From: Piromyces finnis
Lineage: Eukaryota > Neocallimastigomycota > Neocallimastigomycetes > Neocallimastigales > Neocallimastigaceae
NCBI GenBank assembly: GCA_002104945.1
Contig: MCFH01000008.1
Span: forward strand, 302,501-366,500
Reading direction: 5' to 3'
DNA length: 64,000 bases
A program made the translations under genes and the position numbers. Shown here one piece after another: positions 50,356-61,800 of this stretch; position 1 is the stretch's first letter; every line of letters starts with the position of its first letter. Under the pieces are notes generated by a model. The model had not been told where the DNA came from, searched no databases, and saw nothing but the letters and a program-made list of their open reading frames with translations.

Positions 50356-51015
50356 CTAGTCGAATAAACCTATTGTATTATAATATTATAATATAAAATA
50401 ATTTTATTATTTAGTAACATATTAAAATAAAATTTATGTGTATAAATTTTAAACTTACCGAAACCCATGTCACTGTCGGATTCTTCTTCTTCAGATTCTT
50501 CCTTCTTTTCTTCAGCAGCGGCTTCACCAGCAGCAGCAGCACCAGTGGCGGCAGCACCACCAGCAACAGCAACACCAGTACCAACGGAAGCGAGCTTGGA
50601 GTAACCAGCAGCAATTAACTAATATTAATAATATATATTATTTTAATATTTCCTTATTCTATCTCTACTTATTTTCAAATATTTAAATATTTACTTCGTT
50701 GGCATCACGACCGTTAATGGCTTCGAGAACTTCGGTGATGCGGGCTTCATCAACTTCACAACCAACGGAAGCAAGGATGTGGTTAATTTCCTATAATCAT
50801 AATAACATTTACATATGAGAATCTTGTAATAAAAATTTTATTTTTTATGTAATTAAGTTCAATTGCTTTATTACCTTGTTGTTGACTTTATCGTGACCAG
50901 CGAGCTTGGCAAGAAGGTAGGCAGCTAAGTATTTCCTATTTTATTATCAACATTTAAAACTTATTAATATACTTTCATATACATTATATAATTATTTTTA
51001 CTAAAATACTTACAT
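50356..51015 (-). CDS. RPP2: 60S acidic ribosomal stalk protein P2
   Basis: Exons 51015-51014, 50935-50875, 50790-50695, 50618-50459 and 50369-50356; 110 aa. P2 forms the flexible stalk that recruits elongation factors. The rebuilt protein runs [48 protein letters not shown], an Ala/Gly hinge, an acidic [17 protein letters not shown], and the universal stalk end [20 protein letters not shown] marks P2 rather than P1. The start codon is split: exon 1 contributes only AT, followed by GTAAGT, and G comes from exon 2. The last exon is 14 nt and codes for the second Gly, Leu, Phe, Asp and the stop. Strong C-ending codon bias. Confidence 0.96.
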
Positions 51016-51724
51016 GTTGACTGTTTTATTGAATTTTGTTATTATAGGTTATATTTTTAAATATAAATTATATAAAAATAGAATAGGTTAGAACTGACAT
51101 AAAATGCATAAGGCGTAAATAATAGATAATGTTGAATATTTTCGTAGTATTCCTTCTGTTATTTCATTATAAATTTTACATTTTTAAACATTTTATTCAT
51201 TTCAATCCTTTAAAAATTCATATGGATTGATTTACTGATAACGTTAACATGTTTTGATAAATATATAATTTCTAATAATTTAATAAATTTCAAAATGAAA
51301 ACTTTATATTATCAACTAATTCAACACGTTCACCATCATAAATATAAACAAAACTTTTTAAAATAATTTTAAATATAACATCATCATTAAAGGAAGGGCA
51401 TTAAAAATTTAATCTTTTTAATTCATCATTCATTCTTTATTAAATATTAAAACACATACTTAAAAACCGAACTTTTTAATAAGAAAAATTTGGTTTGATT
51501 TTGCAAGAGGGAGAAAATTACTAAATCAATACATTTTTTATTTTTTATTATTACAATAAAAATTTTCAATTAGCCAATCACATAAATATTTAATCCCAAT
51601 CAACTTAAAGTAATGTTAAATTGTTTAATGCTAAAATATTTTCCTACAAATTTTAAGTATTTCATCTACAAACGTAAAATAAAATTTTATATATTAAAAA
51701 CGATTTTTAAATAGAAACATTTTA

Positions 51725-51754
51725 TTAAATTTATTTATTTATTTATTTATTCAC

Positions 51755-51809
<55 letters not shown>

Positions 51810-51814
51810 TTCAC

Positions 51815-51877
<63 letters not shown>

Positions 51878-51920
51878 TTCACTTATTTAGTTATTTATTT
51901 ATTTATTTATTTATTTATCA
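51725..51920. repeat. TTTA tetranucleotide repeat with periodic TTCACTTA variants
   Basis: About 49 units of TTTA, interrupted at three places (near 51750, 51810 and 51878) by the same TTCACTTA variant. The repeat of the variant suggests that larger blocks of the array were themselves duplicated. Confidence 0.9.
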
Positions 51921-52499
51921 ATTTGTCTTGCCATGCATTATTGTGTGTTATGTATTAATTATTATTAGTTTGTTTTTAAATTAAAGTAAAAGTCAAGTTT
52001 TATTGAAGTTTCTTTATAAAAAGTTCTATTTTATTATTATTATTTCTTTTATTTCTTTTTTCATTACTAACAAAAAATAAATATTAAGCAGCCCTGTCAA
52101 AGTTACACAATCTTTTTTTTTTAAAATACTTTGAATTTTTTAATCTTTTTTTATTTATACATGTGTATAAAATTCATTCCTTCTTTTTTTTTGCATTTTA
52201 ACGTATTTTTCATATTAAGTTTAAATGTTGGTATTATCATTCAGATTTTATTCTTATTTCTAGTATTATTATTGTAGTTGTTTATTATTTTTTTTTTATT
52301 TTTTTACTTTTAGTGGAGGTGATTGCATAATTTTCTTTTTTTTAACTGTACATTCTATTTTAAAAACTCTTATTAAAACTAGAATGTACATGAATATTTA
52401 ATAATAATAATATAAAAAATAAATTTAATTAAAAGCAAAAAAAAAATAAAATAAAAAATAAAAAAATAAAAAATAAAAAATAAACCAGATATAAAATAT

Positions 52500-52697
52500 T
52501 CTAGTAATTAAAGTAAGAAGGTCGGTCACATTTCTACTATAGTTGTAGTTGACATTGAACTTAGCATCAAAAATCAAATCTTATCAAGGAGCAAAATTAT
52601 GATTTCCATCGATTGTGTTAAGCTGTCCTATTATTTCTTCAGTATTGATGTATATGACTGTTGTTTTAACCTCTTTTGAACATTGATCATTGTTGGG
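52500..52697 (-). pseudogene. Coding-like relic with two adjacent stops
   Basis: On the minus strand, after an acceptor-like GTTAG at 52698-52702, the frame reads PNNDQCSKEVKTTVIYINTE and on to NHNFAP, then TGA TAA (52586-52581), then continues in the same frame as DLIFDAKFNVNYNYSRNVTD. Residue mix is protein-like on both sides of the double stop. It is probably a decayed exon. Family not recognised. Confidence 0.35.
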
Positions 52698-52952
52698 CTA
52701 ACAATGAAAGGAATGATTTTGATTAAAAGTTTAATAATCATCATATTAGAATAATGATAACAGATACAATTTAACTACTTTAATAGATTACTGTAATTTT
52801 TTTTTATTATTATTATGAATTAAACAAGGTTATATTTTATTCTATTAGATTTCTGTAATTTTTTTTATTATTATTAAGAATTAAACAAGGTTATATTTTG
52901 TTTTATCAAGTAAGTATGTAATGAATTGATTCTTATATTTATTGTAAAAAAG

Positions 52953-53075
52953 GGTAAAAAGATCGTCAAGAAAGCTAAGAAATTCTGTACTCAGAGAACG
53001 CAGAACATTCTAATATCCAATGGTAAAAAGATTGTTCGTCATATCCGCAACATGAACAGAACCTACGAGTCATGA
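52953..53075 (+). pseudogene. Lys/Arg-rich coding-like fragment
   Basis: An AAAAAG|GGT acceptor-like site opens a 40-codon frame: GKKIVKKAKKFCTQRTQNIL, then SNGKKIVRHIRNMNRTYES and stop. Its codons (ATC, GTC, AAG, CGC, TAC) are those of highly expressed genes here, unlike the gap around it. KIVKKAKKF recalls the start of ribosomal protein L32, but the rest does not match. A duplicated or shuffled ribosomal-gene fragment is possible; this is weak. Confidence 0.3.
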
Positions 53076-53768
53076 GGCATGGGAAGAATATGACAGAAAA
53101 AATCTTTTAATACTGCAATTTAATTTTCTCCATTTATCAAAAATATTACAATTAACATTGTTTTAGACTTGGGATAAAAAAAAGGAATACCTTATTTTAA
53201 TTTTTTTTAATATTGTATACAAAATTACCCAAAGTAATAAGATTTATTAAAAAAAAAGAAAAAAAAAAAAAAAACTGAAATAAGCCTAACAAAACTAATA
53301 CAACTTTATCTCGACAACTTTTCTTTTTATCAATACAACTTCGATACTTTTAAAGTTAGAATTTATTTATTAATAAATTTTTACACAAAAAAAAATGAAT
53401 ATAATAAATCAAGAGAAAATAATACCCTTACATATTCACTTTCCAACTATATATTAAATTATTAAATAATAGAAAATTAAAGTTTTTTTTTCTAATTTTT
53501 CATTTTTATTTGATTTTTATTTTTATTTTTTTTAAATCTAGTATTATTATTTACATATTAGGAAAAAAAAAAAAAGTAGACACATTGATATACTTTTTTT
53601 TTTTTTTCATTATTATTTTCATTTTCTATAATTATTTCTTTATTTTTTTAATTTTTTTTTTATTTTGTTATCATTTTCTCTTTGATAAGGTTTTTTAATA
53701 GATTTAATTCATAAAAAAAAAAAAAAAAATTATAAAACAATATTTAAATACTATAAAGATGTAAAAAT

Positions 53769-55923
53769 TTAAAGTTCATCCTTCTTAGCTTCTTTCTTAA
53801 TATCTAAAACTGGTTCCTTAGTGTAACTAAAGTTTCTACCACGACCATTTCTAACTTGTTTTAAGAAATCAGTAATACCTTCAACATCAAAAGCACCACG
53901 ATCAACACGGAAAATCTTTTGCTTGCCATTAATAATAAGGAAGCTTGGGAACATATCTGGTAAATCAAAGTCTCTAGCAAATTGCTTACCTCTAACAACA
54001 CCATTAATCCAAGCGAACTTGAATGGACCATTCTTTTCATGATTATTCTTCTTTAAAGTTTCTAAAATCTTCATTTCTTCTTCATGTTGTTTAACACTTT
54101 CTTCAAATTCTTCTTCGTAAGCTAAAACAGCAATAGCACAAGTACCAAAACCTTCAATACACTTTTTTAATTCTTCATCATTAGTAATTTCAGCAACCTT
54201 TGGATCAACTAATTAATATTTAAAACGTTAAATTTTAGTTTACTAATACACACTATTTAAAATTTTATAAGATTTATAATGATAATAGTATATACAATAT
54301 ATATTATATATATTATTATAATCATAAATCTTATTATTAAAATTTTCAATAATCCTATAACAACTTTATAATATCTAGTAATAAAAATAATAATTACATG
54401 GCTTTGGCTTTTCACCAAGAACAATCTTTTCAGTAGCTGGTGGAGCGTACTTGTCAAAGAATTCGGAAATACCTTGATGCTTCATAACACCTATTATAAA
54501 TTAATGGTTATATTAAACATCATATTGTTACAAGAAGAGAAAAAAATTATTTAAAAAAATGATTTTGTCATGGATATACGAAGCAACAATAATAAATAGA
54601 ACTACTATCGTTATTATTTTTTATAATAAAAATTATCGCAATATAAAAGTATTAAATCATTACCATCATAAACAATTGGTTCAGTGGTATCCTTGTTAAA
54701 GACAACAACAGATGGGAATTTTTCAATATTATATTTAGCGACAACATCAGAAACAGAATCCTTAACTTCACCTAATAAGATTCTCTTACTGTATTGAAGA
54801 GCTAAGGATTGGAAAAGAACTGGGGTTTTCATTTTGTTGGTGAATAAGATAGCTCTAGTGAAAGTGGTATCATTTATAAAAGTATCCATTTCTTCAGCAG
54901 AGCGAATCTTCTTAACAACATCAATAACCTTTCCGAGAACGAAATCAACGATTGGCTTAGCAGAACGTGGACCTTGGTAATCTATTATAATTTTTTTTAT
55001 ATCCATATCGATAGTAAAAATATTAATAAAAAAGTCAATTATTTAAATATATTCGTATATATATAGTTAGTTATTGTTATGTAGAGCATTGATTTTTTTT
55101 TTCGTTATTACTATTTAAAAAAAATACTCAAATACATACCAGTAATAGTTTGCTTTGTACGAACGTTACCAGTTGGATCAACAGAAAGTGGGTGGAAAAC
55201 CTTGACAGTTGGGAAACCTTGAATACCCATTTGACCACAAATTGGTTTGTTGGCATCTTCATCACAATTAACAGCGACAACCTTTGCTAAACCTCTTAAC
55301 TTTTCAGCAGCCTTCTTGTATTGTGGAGCTAAGTTTCTACAATGACCACACCATGGAGCATAGAATTCAGCAAGAACAACTTGCTATAAATGATAAAATA
55401 ATATTTTTTAAAAAGTTATTTCCATAATTATTGATAATTGTTTGGTTTATATCATATTTTCAATATTAAAATAATAAATTAATTTAAAATAAATTTTTAT
55501 TGATAATTTTGTATTTATTGTGAATAATAATGTTATTATTGTTGTTGTTGTTGTTATTGTTGAATAATATATTTGACCATTTATTTATATAATAATATTA
55601 TTTATAAGTAATGTATTTCAATTTTTAATTTAGTTTTACATATTATAGAATTTATTATATAGATGAATAAATAAAAAAAAAATAGTGTTATAATATTTAA
55701 TAAAAATGTTGTTATGGTAGTGTCAATAAAAAAAAAATAAATAATAATTCGACAGTGTTATAATTCTTAAAAAAAAAAAAAAAAAAAAACATACATCACT
55801 CTTAATAACTTCTTTTTGCCAGTTGTTTGGATTTATTTCCAAAATTGGATCTTCCTTAGTATAGAAAGCTAAGGCAGATGTAGTAAGAGCAACAAGAGAT
55901 CCAAATATTTTAGTAAACTTCAT
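53769..55923 (-). CDS. ER protein disulfide isomerase, P5/PDIA6-like, KDEL-terminated
   Basis: Exons 55923-55795, 55383-55140, 54981-54664, 54490-54398 and 54208-53769; 407 aa. It forms and rearranges disulfides of secretory proteins in the ER lumen. Signal peptide MKFTKIFGSLVALTTSALA (cleavage near 19-20). The first thioredoxin domain has FYAPWCGHCRNLAP with active Cys55 and Cys58, and the cis-Pro loop GFPTVKVF. A second thioredoxin-like domain without CxxC follows (RAILFTNKMKTPVLFQSLA, KYNIEKFPSVVVFN). The third (FAWINGVVRGKQFARDF, MFPSFLIINGKQKIFRVDRG) resembles the C-terminal b domain of P5. The chain ends KKDEL, an ER retrieval signal. Human PDIA6 has two CGHC sites; this has one, giving an a-b-b' layout. 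C-rich codon use suggests high expression, as expected of a strong secretor. Confidence 0.95.
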
Positions 55924-57108
55924 CTACACATAAAATATAAATAATATATATTAAATATAAATATTAATATCTATTGTTATTATCACTAGCATTTTCATTC
56001 TATTCTAATTATCATTATTTCTATACTATTACTATAAAAAAAAAAAAGTAAAGATAATTATTTGTTTAATATTAAATTTTTTTACTAAATGTATCATTCA
56101 TTATTTTTTAATTTCATATATTTCAACGAAACAACATAAAATAAAATAAAATAAAAATATATACAAATATACAAATATAAATACAAATAATACAAATATA
56201 AATATAAATAAAAAATAAATAGTAGCATTACCTTTTTTTTTTATTTCTATATTATTATTTTAAATTAAATCTAGGTTTGATAAAAAAAGTTATAAGGAAA
56301 AAAAAAAGGTAAAGGTTTCTTGTGTTTTTTTTTTTTTTTTATTTAATGCAAATTTAATTTTTAATAATAAAATTAAAATTTTAAAAAAAATAAAGTATAT
56401 TCTAATATATACTAATAATATAATAAAATATATTGATTATTAATTAAATTTTTAATTAAAAATTAATTAATAACTTTTAATTAATTAAAATTTCTTTTTT
56501 GATTTCTTGTCAAAAAAAGAATGGTGAATGGAAAATGGTATAAAAGAACAGTAATAACAGCAACACTTAACGATTAAAAAAAAAAAAAGGAAGGAAGGAA
56601 GGATTGTCCTAAATCTATAAAATAGAAATCAAAAATAATTGTTGTTTATCAACTTTTTTGTAATTTGAATTTCTTAATTTCAAAAGTTTTTAAAAAATTA
56701 TTTTCAATCGTATTTTTTGACCGACAATAAAAAATGAATAGCATGCAAGGATTGAACTTTTTTTTTTTTTTTATTCTATTCTTCCACTACATTCCACATT
56801 ATTAATTGCAATAGTAATAAGTTTAATAGCTTCATGATATAAAATAATATTCTTTTTTTTTTTTTTTTATACTTTTCTTTTAGTATATAAAAAAAAAAAT
56901 CATTAATTTTTCTAAATTAAAAATTATAAAAATTCATTTTACATTATGAATACATTATTATGGGACGTGTAGTAAAATTATTGGCTTTTTTTTTTTCTTT
57001 TGTTTTAATTAATGGATATATTTTTGTAAAGAAACTGTCGGTATACTAATCTCAAATAAAGAAAAAACATAAAAAGTCAGCTATTATTACTAAATATGTA
57101 TAGGAGTA

Positions 57109-57150
<42 letters not shown>

Positions 57151-57231
57151 CTTGGGTATAATCAATCAAATATATAGGTAAAAATGTAAAAAAATAAAAA
57201 AATAAAAATAAATTCAAGTAGTTTAAAGATG

Positions 57232-57263
<32 letters not shown>

Positions 57264-57415
57264 GCAAAATATGTACAAAGTATCATAAATGATGAATTGT
57301 AGACTAATAAACTTTTTTCATCCTTATTTTATAATAATGGGGATTACGAAGAATTTCTATACTTTAATTTTATTAATTAAAAATTATAAAAAAAAAAAAA
57401 TCTTTAAGTGATTAA

Positions 57416-58175
<760 letters not shown>

Positions 58176-58810
58176 TAATATTTATTAAAATGATAATCAT
58201 AAAAAAAATATAAATTAAATTTCTAAAAATGGCAATATACTACCTAAGAATATATAGTAGAAAGTATTAAAAACTATTAAAGTTCTAATTTTTTATTAAT
58301 ACAGTTAATTTCAAAAGGAAAAAAAGTTTATAAATCAAATCATTCTTATTCAAAAAAAATAAAAGTATTTAATAATAATGATAAATGGATTTTAACCTTA
58401 AAAGTTTTTTTTATAATTAAAGTTTACTGCCCAAATGTCTTAAATGCCTAAATCAAGACCTATTTATTCTTGTCCAAAGTTTGAAGGATTTTAATGATTT
58501 TTAAATAAATAGATCTATTCATGATAAATTTTTCTTTAAACTTGTCTTTTATTTATAGTTTGTCATTCCTTTGGATTATCTGTTTTTCTGTAGATTTTTA
58601 GAATACCTTTCTTATTTATTTCATAAAACATTTTTTTTTTAAATTTTAACTTTTTCATTCATCATTATAGCCTTTTAAAGTAATATTTTTTTTTTAAATT
58701 TGTTACATTTTTATTATTATTATTTTTATTTAATATTATTAATTAAAATATGAAAGCATTTATTAAAACTTTAATTATTTCCTTTTTTAAACATAAACAA
58801 ATAATAGAAG

Positions 58811-58815
<5 letters not shown>

Positions 58816-58891
<76 letters not shown>

Positions 58892-58892
58892 T
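58816..58892. repeat. TTTA tetranucleotide array
   Basis: About 19 perfect TTTA units, followed by degenerate GATT and CATT units (58893-58935). Confidence 0.9.
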
Positions 58893-61800
58893 GTATTGAT
58901 TGATTGATTTATTTACTTATTTATTCATTCATTCATTAAATTTTTTTGTTTTTCATTTAATATTTTTTTTTAATAATTAAAATTTATTAAAAATATCAAA
59001 ATAATAGTAATATTAATTTCTTTATTAAACCATAAAATGATAGGATTAATATATGGAAAGTTTTTTTTTTTTCTGATGATTTTACTTTTGTACAAAATAA
59101 GTAATCGACCATTCTTTCTTTAGTTTTTAAAAAAAGAAAACTACAAAAAATAATGGCTAATAATATTTATTTTTAGGAAAAAAAAATGCACTTCAATAGA
59201 TTGAACAAATATTATACATCTTTTTTTTTTTTTTCCTTATATAGAATACAACTATTATAAAAAATTCTATTTTTTGAAGATGACTAACTAAAAAAAAAAA
59301 ATAAACAGAAAAATTATTAAATTAAATCTATTAAAAGTTTATTGGGTAAAAATAAACTCATCCATTTAAAAAATTTAGTACTACATTTTATTATAATTAA
59401 AGTTTAATAGCAGTAAAAAAGTGAACAAAAAGACTTTTCAGCTCTAAGTGACCATTATTATTATATATAAAAAGAAGAAGTATACATTACCTCAAACATC
59501 AAAATAGATTATTCATAAAAACTTTTCTTCTTTCCATAGTATGGTTTTTCCTCAAAAAGGCATGCTTTCAATAACTACTTTTCTAAAAAAAAAAAAAAAA
59601 GAAATGATATATTATATTATCTAATTTTTATTTGGAAGTGTCATTATCCTCATTGAATTTTTTTTTTTAACCTAAAATAAATCAATAATTATTTTTTCTT
59701 AAGATTTATACTTTAGATTGATTAATACTATAAAGTAATTAAGAAAAAGAAAAAATGTATTTCTAAAATTAAATAAAAGTTTAATTTTCATTAAAATTTA
59801 AAAAAAAAAAAAAACATTCCATAGTATAACATTGATTCTTTTTATCTTTTTTTTAAAAAAAAATAAAGTGTATATAGGTATATATCGTATATATCTCGTA
59901 TACATCTATTTTAACATTATAAAATTAAAGTATAAAAATTAAAAAAAAAATAATAATTACACATAAATTAGGTACATACATAAATTCTATTATTAATCAT
60001 TTTAGAAAAAAAAATTTTTTATCTTAAACCTCTTCATTACAATCTTATTTTTTATTTTATTATAAAGAAACTTTTTTTGTTTATTAAACATTATAAACAT
60101 TTTTAAAATCTTTCAAATTACCTGTAAAAAATGTTTTTCCTTTTATAAATTAAAAAAGAATAGATAAAAAGTTTATATAGATAATCTTATAAAAAAAAGT
60201 TGATCCTCTATATAAAGTTTTTTTTTTTAAACCCAACTTTATCTATTTAATAACTAATATAAAAAAAAAAAGATATATGAATAGGTTAAAAAAACCGATA
60301 GTTATATTTATTCATTATATTTATTATTAACCTTTTATATTTATTTATTATAATCATTGAACTATAAATAATACCAATATCTTTTTTTTTTTAAAAAAAA
60401 AAAAGTCTTTTTTCATTGAGTTTTCTATTTGATTTGAAAAGTTTTTCCTGGTAATTATATTACAACTCATATATAAAAATATTTTTCCACATATTAAAAT
60501 TTTGTTGGGTCATAATAAAATTTCCAAACACTTTATCCTTTGGAAACAATTAATAATATATTAAAATTGACTGTAATATATTGATAATTAATAATTCATA
60601 TATATACAGAAAATAAATAGTGATAAGATAAAAGAATTATAAAAGATGATTCTACCATCTTCCTCATTACACCTTCATTTTTTGCATATGAAATACTAAA
60701 ATCGCAATACTTTTTCCTTTTTCTTTTAAGTTTTGTAGGTGTAAAAGTTAAAAAATTAGTCTTTTGCTTACTATAATAAAATTTTAGTGACAAAACCTTT
60801 GCTATTCATAGTCTAATAAATATATTTTTTTTAGATTAAAATGGATATTAAAGAAAATTAAGTTTAAATCTTAAATATTATTATTTTTAGTATTTTACAA
60901 TTTTGGAATTTTCCTTTTCTACATCACCAATTTTTATATTTAGGATTGTAGGTTCATTTTTTAATATAACAAATTAATATAAAATAAATTAAAAATAGTT
61001 ATAAATTAATTTATTCATATTTTGAATAGAAGTACAAAAAACAAAAGAACAATAGAAAAAAAAAAGTCAAACCTTGCAGATTAATTAAACCATGTTTTAA
61101 AACAAATTAATTTATTTTATATAAAATGTATCATCATCAATTTCATTTATCCTAGTCGTAGCCTTGTATACAAAAATTTACAAAAAAATGAAATTCTAAT
61201 CATAACAATAATGTTTGGTATCGTAGTACAAAGGTTATAAAAGTGTAGTCATATTAAATATAATATTCATTAATATTAACAATAATAATAACAATGTATA
61301 TAATTAATAATTAGAAAAGTATGTATAATATTAATTAATATTTATATTCATAACCATGTAATATGATAATATTTATAAATAATAATAACTACAATGTATA
61401 AGTAGTATTCATTAAATAGTAATAAATAGTAATAATAAATATAAATTGTCATAACAATGCAGAGTAGTATTAAATGTAACATTTAAATATGATATTAATA
61501 ATCACATAATATTGTATAATAATGTATAACAATGGGGGTGTAACTCTAGATATCTTGTAAAGTATTAAAAATTTTATTATAAACTTTATATCCTTTTGAT
61601 TGTTTATTTTTTAGTTATAATAAAAAAACCTTTTTTTTTGTTTGTTTTTTATTTCTATAATGGTATTAGGAAAGGACTATATATAAAATACTATGCCATT
61701 ATTTATTTATTTTTTTTTTACTTTATAAAATCTTTACAAAATAGTATTCTTTTTCAACTCTAACCCTTAAGTTATATTCATTTTATTTAATTTAAAAAGT

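Larger units (their letters stand above)
51016..53768. other. Intergenic, 2.75 kb, with repeats and possible relics
   Basis: Holds a TTTA tetranucleotide array (51725-51920), an imperfect direct repeat (about 52792-52910), and two coding-like relics listed separately. The rest is AT-rich with homopolymers. Confidence 0.7.

Noticed and set aside
60596-60793. 65-codon minus-strand frame in the right-hand desert
   Set aside because: Composition is biased to Lys, Phe, Ser and Tyr, there is no recognisable motif and no flanking exon; consistent with chance.
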